From Palsa-504 sp963769715 (lineage in GTDB: Bacteria; Actinomycetota; Actinomycetes; Streptosporangiales; Streptosporangiaceae), in contig CAVYNE010000027.1 of NCBI GenBank assembly GCA_963769715.1, forward strand, positions 62,001 to 126,000: DNA of 64,000 nucleotides. Reading direction: 5' to 3'. Of the stretch, positions 1 through 8,576 are shown one piece after another. Both the position numbers and the translations under genes were made by a program. Every line of letters begins with the position of its first letter. Position 1 is the stretch's first letter. The notes beneath the pieces were generated by a model. The model saw only the letters and a list, made by a program, of their open reading frames with translations, was not told the DNA's origin and ran no database searches.

Positions 1-25
1 TTGCTCGCCAAGAGGTGTGACCTCC

Positions 26-40
26 ACGTAGGGACTACGT
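26..40. promoter_or_regulatory. Short inverted repeat upstream of the holin-like gene
   Basis: ACGTAG at 26-31 and CTACGT at 35-40 form a perfect 6-bp dyad around GGA. It lies about 170 bp upstream of the first gene and could be an operator or a chance palindrome. The remaining leader up to 211 shows no other clear signal. Confidence 0.2.
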
Positions 41-211
41 AGTGTCAAGTATGACGCCTTCATCCGCAATGGTACAGGTTCCCCGAGGAGGGAAAGGCGC
101 CCGGTACCGCGCGGTGGCGCAGGCTATGACTACCTCAAGTCGGTACCCCACGTTAGACCCGCTCAAGCACGGGTAGCGCACCGGGTTCAGCCGGAACGAA
201 GGGCAGCTCCC

Positions 212-631
212 ATGGAACATTCAAGCTCTACCCAGCTTCGCCAAGACCAGGAACATTCGACTGGTGAACTCGTCAAGACGATGACCGAGCAGGTGTCCGC
301 GCTCATCCGCGATGAGCTGAAACTCGCCCAGCTGGAAATGGCCAGCCAGGGCAAGCAGGCCGCCCTCGGCGCCGGGATGTTCGGGGCCAGCGGCGTGGTG
401 GCTGTCTACGGCGCGGGCTGCCTGCTAGCGTGCGCGATCATCGCCATCAGCGGCGTTGTGGCTGCTTGGCTCGCCGCGCTCATCGTCGGCGTGGCCTTGC
501 TGGCCGCCGCGGGCGGCGCGGCGCTCCTGGGCAGGCGGCGGATGCGAAAGGCTGCGCCCCCGATACCCGAGCAAGCCGTCGCCGACGTCAAGGCGGACGT
601 TAAGGAAATCAAGGAAAGGGCACACCGATGA
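212..631 (+). CDS. Holin-superfamily-III-like (Phage_holin_3_6) membrane protein
   Basis: A 139-residue protein with a polar, amphipathic N-terminal half (about residues 1-45) followed by two adjacent hydrophobic helices (about 50-76 and 80-108), a basic RRRMRK stop-transfer stretch and a charged C-terminal tail. This is the architecture of the actinobacterial proteins that databases label phage holin family; they are chromosomal membrane proteins and no lysis role is implied. AAGGG sits 8 bases before the ATG. Its stop overlaps the next start by four bases (ATGA), so it is translationally coupled to the DUF3618 gene, the usual partner of this family. Family assignment is fairly secure; function is unknown. 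Confidence 0.75.
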   Translation: MEHSSSTQLRQDQEHSTGELVKTMTEQVSALIRDELKLAQLEMASQGKQAALGAGMFGASGVVAVYGAGCLLACAIIAISGVVAAWLAALIVGVALLAAAGGAALLGRRRMRKAAPPIPEQAVADVKADVKEIKERAHR

Positions 632-951
632 CCGCACCGGAAATTCAGCAGGAGATCGAACGTACCCGAGAGCGTCTCGGCGAGACCGTGGACCAACTGG
701 CCACCAAGGCCGACGTCAAGGCGAGGACCCGGGCCAAGGCCGACGAAATGAAGGCCAGGACGCAGGCTAAGGCCATCGAGGTGAAGGCCAGGGCCCAGGG
801 CAAGGCCGCCGAGATGAAGGACAAGGCCAGCCACATGTCGGGGCAGGTAAGGCGCAGCCAGGTCGTGCAGCGCCGCTGGCCACTCGCGGTCGCCGCGGCG
901 AGCGTCGTGGTCGCCGGCTCCATCGTGGCCTGGAGGCGGCGGAAGAGGTGA
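628..951 (+). CDS. DUF3618 domain protein (membrane-anchored coiled coil)
   Basis: A 107-residue protein. The N-terminal IQQEIERTRERLGETVDQLA motif (about residues 5-24) is the DUF3618 signature. It is followed by repeated K-A-R-A-K heptad-like segments rich in Lys, Ala and Glu (about 28-70), likely a cytosolic helical rod, and one C-terminal transmembrane helix (about 86-103) ending in WRRRKR. It overlaps the upstream holin-like gene by four bases and the two probably form a small bicistronic unit acting at the membrane. Function is unknown. Confidence 0.78.
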   Translation: MTAPEIQQEIERTRERLGETVDQLATKADVKARTRAKADEMKARTQAKAIEVKARAQGKAAEMKDKASHMSGQVRRSQVVQRRWPLAVAAASVVVAGSIVAWRRRKR

Positions 952-1041
952 CCCGCGCCCGGCAGACCGGAGACGGACCGGCTGGTCGCGACTCGCTGCT
1001 GTACGGTCCATTCTGCCCGGACCCTGCCGGAGACTGTACGG

Positions 1042-2487
1042 GTGATCATGAGCACTCCTGACCCCCGCGATCCGCTCGGCCTGGCGCCGGACGCCCCGCT
1101 CCTGGCCGCCTGGCTGGACTGGATGCGGCTGGCCCAGGCGGGTCGGCTGACGCCGATGACCACGCCGGGCCACAAGCAGCGCCAGGACCTGGTGGGCGCG
1201 GTGGTGGCGGGCGACGCGCCGCTCTACGGCGCGCTCGATGCCATCAAGCACGCCGACCGCCTGCTGGCCGACGCCGAGACGCGCGCGGCCGCGCTGTGGG
1301 GCGCCGACTGGTGCCGGTTCTCGGTGGCCGGGTCGACTCACGGCAATCAGGCATTCTGCCTGGCCATCGGCCAGCCGGGCCAGGAGGTGATCATCACCCG
1401 GACCCTGCACCGGTCGCTGCTGCTCGGCCTGGTGATGGCGGGCCTGCGGCCGGTATGGGTACGGCCGGACATCGACCGGGGCCTGCCCGCCGCGGTCGCG
1501 GTGCAGACCGTCAGGGACGCGCTGGCGGCGCATCCGGGCGCCTGCGGCGTGATCCTCGGTGATCCGTCCTACGTTGGCACCACCGGCGACCTGGCCGGTC
1601 ACGCCCGCGCCGCGCACGAGGCCGGCGTGCCGCTGATCGTCGACGCGGCCTGGGCCGCCTACCTCGGCTTCCATCCGGATCTTCCGGCCCACGCGATCGC
1701 TGCGGGCGCGGACGCCATGGTGACCAGCGCGCACAAGACGCTGCCCGCCTACACCCAGGGCGCGCTGGTGCTGGCCAGGAGCGAGCGGCTGGATGTGGCC
1801 CGGCTGAACCGGGCGTTCGACGCCACCCACACCACCAGCCCGGCCGGGTCGATCATGGCGAGCATCGACGCCGCCCGGGCGCTGCTGGCTCGGGACGGGG
1901 AGCGGTTGTGCGGCCGGCTGCTCCGCGGCGTGGCCGCGGCTCGCAAGCGCCTGCGGGAGGTGCCCGGCGTGGACGTGCTCGACGGACCCGGCGTGGACCC
2001 GGCCAAGCTAGTCGTGCTGCTGGCCGGGACCGGGGCGCACGGCGGGCTGGTGGAGGCTGACCTGATCGCCGCGGGCATGCCGGTGGAGATGGGCGACCGG
2101 GACACCGTCGTGCCCATCGTGACGATGGCCGACGACGAGGAGCTTATCGCGGCGTTCACCGAGGAGCTGATCGCCGCGATCGAACGGCACCGCGGCCAGC
2201 CGCGCCGGCCGGCCGCGGCCGCCGCGTGGACGGTGCGGCCGCAGACGGTGCTGGCCCCCCGGGAGGCGTTCTTCGCGCCGAACGAGACCGTCGCGGCCGG
2301 GGCCGCCGTCGGGCGGATCAGCGCGGAACTCGTCGCTCCCTATCCGCCCGGCGTGCCGGTGCTGGCGCCGGGCGAGCTCATCACCACCGAGGCGCTAGCG
2401 GCGCTGCGCGAGGTGGCGGCGGACGGCGGCCGGATCGCCTACGCGGAGGACCCGACCCTGGCCACCTTCCAGGTCGTCATCGCCTGA
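1042..2487 (+). CDS. PLP-dependent Orn/Lys/Arg decarboxylase-type enzyme
   Basis: A 481-residue fold-type I PLP enzyme of the ornithine/lysine/arginine decarboxylase major-domain family. Visible signatures are the N-terminal MTTPGHKQ motif (about 39-46), the phosphate-binding GSTHGN (97-102), the pyridine-nitrogen Asp in VDAAW (D201) and the Schiff-base lysine in TSAHKTLPA (K232). The C-terminal part (about 390-481) resembles the small C-terminal decarboxylase domain, which contains AYPPGVP-like residues here read as VAPYPPGVP. GGAG lies 9 bases before the GTG start; the ATG six bases later is an alternative. The substrate amino acid cannot be told from the sequence. Its 3' end overlaps the convergent MFS gene by 93 bp. 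Confidence 0.82.
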   Translation: MIMSTPDPRDPLGLAPDAPLLAAWLDWMRLAQAGRLTPMTTPGHKQRQDLVGAVVAGDAPLYGALDAIKHADRLLADAETRAAALWGADWCRFSVAGSTHGNQAFCLAIGQPGQEVIITRTLHRSLLLGLVMAGLRPVWVRPDIDRGLPAAVAVQTVRDALAAHPGACGVILGDPSYVGTTGDLAGHARAAHEAGVPLIVDAAWAAYLGFHPDLPAHAIAAGADAMVTSAHKTLPAYTQGALVLARSERLDVARLNRAFDATHTTSPAGSIMASIDAARALLARDGERLCGRLLRGVAAARKRLREVPGVDVLDGPGVDPAKLVVLLAGTGAHGGLVEADLIAAGMPVEMGDRDTVVPIVTMADDEELIAAFTEELIAAIERHRGQPRRPAAAAAWTVRPQTVLAPREAFFAPNETVAAGAAVGRISAELVAPYPPGVPVLAPGELITTEALAALREVAADGGRIAYAEDPTLATFQVVIA

Positions 2488-4242
2488 CGCCTGGGCTTGG
2501 CCCTCCTGAGCCTGGCCGTGCTCTTCGTGCACGTACCTGCGACCCCGCAGCAGCGACGCCACCGCCGCGACCAGGCAGGCCACGATGGCGAAGTCGAACG
2601 CGATGTCCAGGCCGTGCTGGAACGGCGCCGAGATCAGTGACGGGAAGAACGTGTGCCCGGTCAGGTAGGCGGCGTGGCTCGCCGGCAGCTTGCTGACCGC
2701 GGACCCGAGCAGCGTGCTGATCGGGTTGTAGCCGAGCAGCGCGGCGAACATGATCGAGACTGGCGGCAGCGCGGCCAGCTTGGCCGCATCGGCGGCCGGT
2801 ACGCCCTGGGCTATCAGGCCATGGCTGAGGGTCGCCGGCAGGGACGAGGCCAGGCCGAGGATGATCAGCGTGAAGAAGATGCCGATGGACAGGACCATGG
2901 CCGAGTTCTGGAACGTCGCGCTCATGCCCGCGCCGACGCCGCGCTGCTCCGGCGGCAGGCTGTTCATGATCCCGGCCCGGTTGGGCGAGGCGAACAGGCC
3001 CATGCCGATGCCGTTCAGCAGCAGGATCAGCGCGAACTGCCAGTAGGCGAAGTCCACGGGCAGCAGCTCGAGCAGTACGAACGAGCCCGCGGCCACCACC
3101 ATGCCGCCGGTGGCGAAGGGCCGGGCGCCGAACCGGTCGGACAGCCAGCCGGACACCGGCCCGGCGATGAGGAAGCCGACGGTCAGCGGGAGCATGGCGA
3201 TCCCGGCCCACAGCGGGGTCTGGCTGAACCCGTAGCCGTGGATGGGCAGGTAGATGCCCTGCAGCCAGATGATCAGGATGAACATCAGGCCGCCCCGGCC
3301 CAGGCCCGCCAGCAGGCTGGCCAGGTTCCCCGCGGTGAACGGGCGGATCCGGAACAGCGCGAGCTGGAACATCGGCTCGGCGACCCGGGTCTCGATCACG
3401 CAGAAGAGCGCGAGTACCGCCAGGCCGCCGCCGATCAGCCCGATCACCAGCGGGCTGGTCCAGCCCATCGTGTGGCCCCCGTAGGGCTGGATGCCGTAGG
3501 TGATCCCGACCAGGACCGCGATCAGCCCTGCGGCGAAGGTCACGTTGCCCCACCAGTCAAGGGAGGCGGGCCGCCGGATGCCGAGCTCCCGTAGCTTCAG
3601 GTAGGACCAGACGGTCCCCAGGACGCCGAACGGGACCGAGACGAGGAAAACGTAGCGCCAGTTGATCGGGCCGAGCACCCCGCCGAGCACCAGGCCGATG
3701 AACGAGCCGGCGATGCCGGCCACCTGGTTGAGCCCGAGCGCCAGCCCACGCTCGTTAGCCGGGAACGCGTCGGTCAGGATCGCGCTGGAGTTGGCCATGA
3801 GCATCGCCCCGCCGACGGCCTGCAGGATCCGCATCCCGATCAGCCACCAGGCGGCCGCCGTGCCCTGCATCCAGGTTACCGACAGCATCACCGAGAACAA
3901 GGCGAAGATCGCGAACCCGAGGTTGAACATCCGGACCCGGCCGAACATGTCGCCGAGCCGTCCGAAGCTGACGACCAGGACGGCGGTGACCACCAGGTAC
4001 CCCATGAGCAGCCAGAGCAGCAGGGTGGTGTTGCCCGGCTGCAGCGGGTTGACGCCGATGCCGCGGAAGATGTCCGGCAGCGCGATCAGCATGATGGAGG
4101 AGTTGACGGTCGCCATCAGCATGCCGAGCGTGGTGTTGGACAGCGCGATCCACTTATAGCGGGATCCGGACCCAAGAACTCCAGGAGGCTGTGACAACCC
4201 AGCGGGTCCGGCGGTCCGGGGCTGAGGTGAAGCGGACGGCAC
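2395..4242 (-). CDS. MFS transporter of the DHA2 (14-TMS) drug-exporter type
   Basis: A 615-residue integral membrane protein with about 14 hydrophobic helices. The cytoplasmic loop GRLGDMFGRVRMF is the MFS motif A, followed by helices rich in Gly and Pro as in the QacA/EmrB drug:H+ antiporter group. I place the start at the GTG at 4242 because GGAGGA lies six bases upstream; the frame is open further to 4293 but lacks a ribosome-binding site there. The last 30 residues are charged and low in hydrophobicity and are encoded opposite the end of the decarboxylase gene, an unusual 93-bp convergent overlap. Likely exports a toxic or secondary compound; the substrate is unknown. Confidence 0.85.
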   Translation of the reverse strand: MPSASPQPRTAGPAGLSQPPGVLGSGSRYKWIALSNTTLGMLMATVNSSIMLIALPDIFRGIGVNPLQPGNTTLLLWLLMGYLVVTAVLVVSFGRLGDMFGRVRMFNLGFAIFALFSVMLSVTWMQGTAAAWWLIGMRILQAVGGAMLMANSSAILTDAFPANERGLALGLNQVAGIAGSFIGLVLGGVLGPINWRYVFLVSVPFGVLGTVWSYLKLRELGIRRPASLDWWGNVTFAAGLIAVLVGITYGIQPYGGHTMGWTSPLVIGLIGGGLAVLALFCVIETRVAEPMFQLALFRIRPFTAGNLASLLAGLGRGGLMFILIIWLQGIYLPIHGYGFSQTPLWAGIAMLPLTVGFLIAGPVSGWLSDRFGARPFATGGMVVAAGSFVLLELLPVDFAYWQFALILLLNGIGMGLFASPNRAGIMNSLPPEQRGVGAGMSATFQNSAMVLSIGIFFTLIILGLASSLPATLSHGLIAQGVPAADAAKLAALPPVSIMFAALLGYNPISTLLGSAVSKLPASHAAYLTGHTFFPSLISAPFQHGLDIAFDFAIVACLVAAVASLLRGRRYVHEEHGQAQEGQAQASGDDDLEGGQGRVLRVGDPAAVRRHLAQRR

Positions 4243-5999
4243 GAGTGTTCCTCCGTTAGGGACAGCCCTGACGTGACGCGATCCGCCGCCCACGGCGCAG
4301 CCATCGGTGAGCCGGCATCGCGTCTGATTAGTTGCTTAACAACAACTAACTTATGCCTGGATGTGTTCCCGCCCGCGGTGCTACTGGTGAGCCGAACTGG
4401 GTTCTCGCTTCCATCCGGGCGCCGGCCAGCCCGGGCTCCAGGTGACCTGGAGCCCGGGCTGGCCGGGTCCCTTACGCAGACCTCTTGTCGTACTCGGCTC
4501 GGTGCGTGTTCGCCGGCGGGCGGCGGCTTGGCGGTGCCGCGGGCGAAGCCGTCACGGGTGCTGCCCGCGGCGCGGGGCGCGCGACGGCCGCTCCCCGAGC
4601 GGCGGCTCGGAGCCGACAGGCCACCCGAGGTGACCCTGGCCGGCGGCGCCGGCGGGACGGGTGTGCCTGACGTGGCGATCTGCCGGACCACGTCGTGTCC
4701 GGTGGCGACCTCATCGCTGGCCGCGGTGACGCCCGCCGCGTCGTGCAGCCGCTGAAGCTCACGGACCTGGCCGCGTTCCACCAGCGCGATGACCATGCCG
4801 GACTGTCCAGCCCTGGCCGTTCGGCCGGAGCGGTGCAGGTAATCCTTGTGGTCGTTCGGCGGGTCGAACTGCACCACCAGGTCAACGTCGTCCACGTGGA
4901 TGCCCCGGGCCGCGACGTCGGTGGCGACCAGGACGCGGGGATGCCCGGCCGTGAATGCGTCCAGGGCCCGCTGCCGCTGGCTCTGGTTGCGGTCGCCATG
5001 GATGGCCGCGGCGTCGACTCCGGCTCGGGATAGCTGCTGTGCCAGCCGGTCCGCGCCGTGCTTGGTGCGGACGAAGAAGAGCGTCCGTCCGGGTCGGCTA
5101 GCGATCTCCGCCGCGACCGGCACCTTGTCCTGGGCGGACAGGACCAGCACCCGGTGCTCGGCGGGTCCTGAGTCCGTCGAGGACGTGACCGCGTGCAGCG
5201 CGGGATCATTGATATAGGTGGTCACCAGCTGGCCGACCCCGCGGTCCAGGGTCGCGGAGAAGAACATCCGCTGGCAGCCTGCGGGCGTCTCGTCGAGGAT
5301 GCGGGTGACCGCGGGCATGAAGCCCAGGTCGGCCATGTGGTCCGCCTCGTCGAGCACGGTGACCTGGATGTCGGAGAGCGTGCAGGCACGCCGCTCCAGC
5401 AGGTCGATGAGCCGGCCTGGCGTCGCCACGACGATGTCGGCGTCGCGCACGCGGGCAATCTGCCTGCTGATCGACACGCCGCCGTAGACCGTGGTGATGC
5501 TCACGCCGACGCTGCGGCCCAGCGGGGCGAGCTCGTCGGCGACCTGCTGGGCGAGTTCGCGAGTCGGGACGAGGATCAGGCCGCGGGGTGCCTTATCCCG
5601 CCGCCGGTCGGTGGCGGCCGCGAGCCGGGTCAGCAGCGGAAGGCCGAAGGCCAGCGTCTTGCCCGACCCGGTCTGGGCGCGGCCGAGCACGTCGCGGCCG
5701 GCCAGCGCATCGGGGAGCGCCCGGGCCTGGATCGCGAACGGCTCGTGGATGTCACGCGCCGCGAGCGCCCGGACCAGTCGGGCGTCCAGGCCGAGCTCGG
5801 CGAAGGTGGCCGGCGTGGGTTGCGGTGTCGCGGCGGCGGCGTCTAGGGCGAGATCAAGCTCGGAATGCGGTGCAACGCGCCGCGGCCGCGGTGCCCGGGG
5901 CTGCCTAGCCGCGGCCGGACTGCGGCGCCTGTTGGTGCGCTCGCTACCTCGGCCGTAGCGGTCGGAAGCCGCGCGCGGACGCCTGGAACTATGGGGCAT
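4116..5999 (-). CDS. DEAD-box ATP-dependent RNA helicase
   Basis: Contains all DEAD-box motifs in order: AQTGSGKT (motif I), PTRELAQQ (Ia), TPGRLIDL (Ib), VLDEADHMADLGF (II), FFSATL (III), FVRTKHGAD (IV), DVAARGIHVDDVDLV (V) and HRSGRTARAG (VI). The catalytic core ends near residue 420 and a basic, low-complexity tail follows. The ATG at 5999 has GATGGAG 8 bases upstream; the open frame extends to 6149 without support. The tail reads through a 22-bp perfect hairpin (4422-4466) and ends only inside the MFS gene, which is implausible; another frame stops at 4472 just before the hairpin after EYDKRSA. A small indel in the GC-rich tail, or a chance extension, is likely. Helicase core is certain, the C-terminus is not. 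Confidence 0.87.
   Translation of the reverse strand: MPHSSRRPRAASDRYGRGSERTNRRRSPAAARQPRAPRPRRVAPHSELDLALDAAAATPQPTPATFAELGLDARLVRALAARDIHEPFAIQARALPDALAGRDVLGRAQTGSGKTLAFGLPLLTRLAAATDRRRDKAPRGLILVPTRELAQQVADELAPLGRSVGVSITTVYGGVSISRQIARVRDADIVVATPGRLIDLLERRACTLSDIQVTVLDEADHMADLGFMPAVTRILDETPAGCQRMFFSATLDRGVGQLVTTYINDPALHAVTSSTDSGPAEHRVLVLSAQDKVPVAAEIASRPGRTLFFVRTKHGADRLAQQLSRAGVDAAAIHGDRNQSQRQRALDAFTAGHPRVLVATDVAARGIHVDDVDLVVQFDPPNDHKDYLHRSGRTARAGQSGMVIALVERGQVRELQRLHDAAGVTAASDEVATGHDVVRQIATSGTPVPPAPPARVTSGGLSAPSRRSGSGRRAPRAAGSTRDGFARGTAKPPPAGEHAPSRVRQEVCVRDPASPGSRSPGARAGRRPDGSENPVRLTSSTAGGNTSRHKLVVVKQLIRRDAGSPMAAPWAADRVTSGLSLTEEHSCRPLHLSPGPPDPLGCHSLLEFLGPDPAISGSRCPTPRSAC
4422..4466 (-). terminator. 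Long perfect hairpin behind the DEAD-box helicase gene
   Basis: The arms 4422-4443 and 4445-4466 are perfect 22-bp reverse complements around a single central G. On the minus strand it follows the helicase and precedes the MFS gene. There is no clear T run, so it may be a factor-assisted terminator or mRNA end stabiliser. It lies inside the nominal helicase frame, which argues that the true helicase stop is upstream of it. Confidence 0.6.
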
Positions 6000-6138
6000 G
6001 CAGAAAACTCCATCGGTAGTTCGGGGGTCGCATGCTCGACAGACGTCAACGACAACGGAGAACGGCTGATCCAGCCGAACTGTTCGCACAGCGACCGGCG
6101 GGCTGCTCGCCCGCGGGAGCGGCGGCGAATATCGCCGC

Positions 6139-6726
6139 CTAGAGTGCAAGGCTATCAGCCGGTGTTGTATTCCCCATGCCTTTCAGCTTCACCTCGAGTC
6201 GCTCGCGGACGACGTCGTAGTCAAGCCAGGGGTCCTGCAGGAACTCGCGCCACCGAGGGTCGTGGCCGGCCCGCTTGATCCGGAAGTAGACCGCGCGCCG
6301 CACCGCTCGAGAGGTGTTCCCGCCGATGTTGTGGCCGAGCAGGTAGTGCGCGAGCAGCAGGTCCCCGGTCACGCCGGTCACCTGCTCGGGCTCGGGCCGC
6401 CGGATCGGCGGGTAGCCGCCCGCGGCCAGGAACGCCTCGGGCCCGTGCTCGCGGAAGTACTCCGCGTGGGTCAGGTGGGTGCCCGGCCATACCCACAGAT
6501 TTCCCGCGTCCTGGCCGCGCTGGTCGGACATCAGCACCCCGGCCAGCATGGTGAACGTCCCCGGCCGCCCGTCCGGCCCGGGCGGCGCACCGTCGATGTG
6601 GTGCATGCCGGGCCGGTGCGGGAACGGCGGGACGTTCAGCGCGACCTGCACCTGCCCGGGCACCTCCAGCGTCCCTGGACCGGTCAGCGACTCGGCCAGC
6701 CGAAAGGCCGGGCTGCCGGTCAGCAC
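6139..6726 (-). pseudogene. PhyH-family Fe(II)/2-oxoglutarate dioxygenase, 5'-truncated
   Basis: 195 residues that match the C-terminal two thirds of phytanoyl-CoA dioxygenase-like enzymes. The metal ligands HHIDG (H and D) and the distal His in LLGHNIGG, plus the 2-oxoglutarate Arg region NTSRAVRR, are present. Family members are usually 250-290 residues, so about 60-80 N-terminal residues are missing. The GTG at 6726 is the only possible start; the frame stays open upstream to the TGA at 6916 and still looks protein-like for about 20 residues (YPGTVQAPALAAV), but contains no ATG, GTG or TTG. The gene therefore looks decapitated, either by deletion or by an indel. Activity is doubtful. Confidence 0.6.
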
Positions 6727-6915
6727 CGCAGCCAGCGCCGGGGCCTGGACCGTTCCGGGGTACGCGCGTCCCCGCCGGCCAGGGATGGCTGACGGAGAGC
6801 TTGAGGCAAGCAGCGCAGCCCGTTCGGTCGAATCGGATTGAAGCCGGGCTGCGGCTGCGTCGTCGGGATGGACGCCAAAAAGAAGAATAAGAGCCGCGAG
6901 CTCACCGGGGTGAAC

Positions 6916-7332
6916 TCAACGGCGTCGGGGGCCTCGGGCGCTCTGCTGGTGCTGGGTCCGCGGGAAAGAGTGGTGGTTCGAGGCATTTTGGGTAGGGGCC
7001 GCTTCGGCGTCCGCGGTATCGCGGCTGGTGTACGTGTCCTCGGCCTTGGGGCTGGTGAGCTCGATGTCGAAGCGCGCGTCGAGAGCCGAGGACAGCGCGG
7101 CCAGAGTCCGCAGCGTCAGGTTCTCCCCGCCGCCGAGGATCTGGCTGACCCGCCCGGGGGAGACGCCCATCCGGGCCGCGAGGTCGGCCCGGGTGAGGCC
7201 ACGCTCACGCATATGCCAGTTGACCTCGTTCGTCAGCTGTGTGACGAGGGCGAGCATCTCTTCGTCTATCTGGGCTTCCATGGCCCGCTGGTCGGGCGAA
7301 ACGCCTAGTCCGAAGCCCATCACTGCCTCCAC
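6916..7332 (-). CDS. XRE-family helix-turn-helix transcriptional regulator
   Basis: A 138-residue protein with an N-terminal acidic segment, a Cro/CI-type helix-turn-helix (about residues 40-95; key part GLTRADLAARMGVSPGRVSQ, with the recognition helix at VSPGRVSQIL) and a disordered, His/Gln/Arg-rich tail. The layout, with DARFDIELTS after the HTH, resembles antitoxin-like or phage-repressor-like XRE proteins, but no toxin-like partner is next to it. The ATG at 7332 or the one four codons later could be used. A promoter overlapped by an inverted repeat lies 54-96 bp upstream, suggesting autoregulation. Confidence 0.75.
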   Translation of the reverse strand: MEAVMGFGLGVSPDQRAMEAQIDEEMLALVTQLTNEVNWHMRERGLTRADLAARMGVSPGRVSQILGGGENLTLRTLAALSSALDARFDIELTSPKAEDTYTSRDTADAEAAPTQNASNHHSFPRTQHQQSARGPRRR

Positions 7333-7385
7333 CTGTATCCGCCAGACCAGTTGCGCCCGGACGGTCGTAGTAGCTTCCCGTGTCC

Positions 7386-7428
7386 TTAGCCTTAGCTAAA
7401 TGTATAGCTATGACTAAAGTCTCGCCAA
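7386..7428 (-). promoter_or_regulatory. Promoter with overlapping operator for the XRE gene
   Basis: Read on the minus strand, TTGGCG (7428-7423) and TATACA (7406-7401) are spaced by 16 bases, a good sigma-70-like promoter pointing at the XRE gene. The arms 7386-7398 and 7405-7417 form an inverted repeat with 11 of 13 matching positions around a 6-base loop, with core TAGCTA repeated in both arms, and cover the -10 box. The AT-rich block stands out from its surroundings. The rest of the gap to 7686 holds nothing I can name. Confidence 0.6.
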
Positions 7429-7686
7429 CACCAGGGCCCAACAACCCGCAGCGAGCGATCGTTATGAAAACGTTACCTTGACGGCGGCCGCAGGGCCGGT
7501 CGGGTGATTGGGCCGCGTCACCTCGCATAGGCCCAGCTTAGCGCGATATGCCCTGAACGCGACGAATGACCCCAGAACGACATGGAGGGGAACAAAGCCT
7601 AGATAGATTCCCAATCACCTGCAACCATATTCCTCGGGAGGCGGCCGCGGCCCGTGATGGCGCGGGCGTAAGGCGAGGGGGCTGGC

Positions 7687-8469
7687 ATGCCTAGCTGGGT
7701 GGTGGGGGTTGTCGGGACGTTCGCCCTGTCGCTGATCCTGGCCTACGGGTTCCTGCGGCTGCGCTGCCGGAGAGTCGGGAACCCGTTCGGGCGGCGCGCC
7801 AGGTACTGGGCCGTCCTGATCATGGTGGGCACGGCCATCGTGTCCACCGGCGTGGGCTTGCTCCTGGTCGCGGCCAGCAGCCACAATCCCGCCGCTTACG
7901 TCGGGATCGTCGTGCCGGGCGGGCTGTGGTTCAGCAAGTTGCCGCCCCAGCGCGACCGGGACCTGCTCCACCGGACGCTGGCCGGCTTGCTGACGCTCCC
8001 GTTCAGTCGGCTGTACGACCGGATGGGCGACGATATGGAAGGCTGGTGCGATACCAGGCTCAGAGCAGCGGAGCCGAATCCGCAGTGGATTGCGGACGCG
8101 GTGAAGTATTACTACGACCAGGTTCGAGGCGGGCTCAAGGACGGCCGGGCCCGGGCCGACCTGGAGCGCTGGCGGGAATCCATCACGCACAAGATCGGCA
8201 TCGTGCGGCTGATCAGCCTGGACACCACGCCGGCCCGGCTGGCGGCCTCGCTCCGGATGCACCCCTCCACGCAGCACATCCGCAAGTATGCCGACGACGA
8301 CCTGCCGCGGCTGGCCCGCAAGCTGGAGACCGAGGCCCTGAACGAGCTGCACCTATTCCTGGCGTACATATACCGGCTCGGGCATCACAAGCTGCTGATC
8401 TACCCGTTCCGGCCGTCCGTTCACCGGGCTCCGGCCCGGCGTACCGAGCCGATGGCACCTGACCTGTAG
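7687..8469 (+). CDS. Membrane protein of unknown function
   Basis: A 260-residue protein. Two hydrophobic helices (about residues 3-25 and 40-63) are joined by a basic loop (RLRCRRVGNPFGRRAR); a weaker hydrophobic stretch follows at about 68-80. The remaining 170 residues are soluble, charged and helical, with a YYYDQVRGG segment and many Arg, and end in a proline-rich tail. I do not recognise the family. The start ATG follows GAGGGGGCTGGC. It stands alone between the divergent XRE gene and msrB. Confidence 0.6.
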   Translation: MPSWVVGVVGTFALSLILAYGFLRLRCRRVGNPFGRRARYWAVLIMVGTAIVSTGVGLLLVAASSHNPAAYVGIVVPGGLWFSKLPPQRDRDLLHRTLAGLLTLPFSRLYDRMGDDMEGWCDTRLRAAEPNPQWIADAVKYYYDQVRGGLKDGRARADLERWRESITHKIGIVRLISLDTTPARLAASLRMHPSTQHIRKYADDDLPRLARKLETEALNELHLFLAYIYRLGHHKLLIYPFRPSVHRAPARRTEPMAPDL

Positions 8470-8576
8470 GCAGACCTTTCCGAAGGCGGTGAAATACCCG
8501 CGGCCCGGGCGCGGTTGCACAGGTCGCGATGCGCGTCCGCAACCAGCGGGCGGGCACATTCGGTGAAGGAGTGTAC

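Noticed and set aside
212..951. Prophage remnant suggested by the holin-like protein
   Set aside because: No endolysin, structural or integrase genes nearby; this holin-like family is a normal chromosomal partner of DUF3618 proteins.
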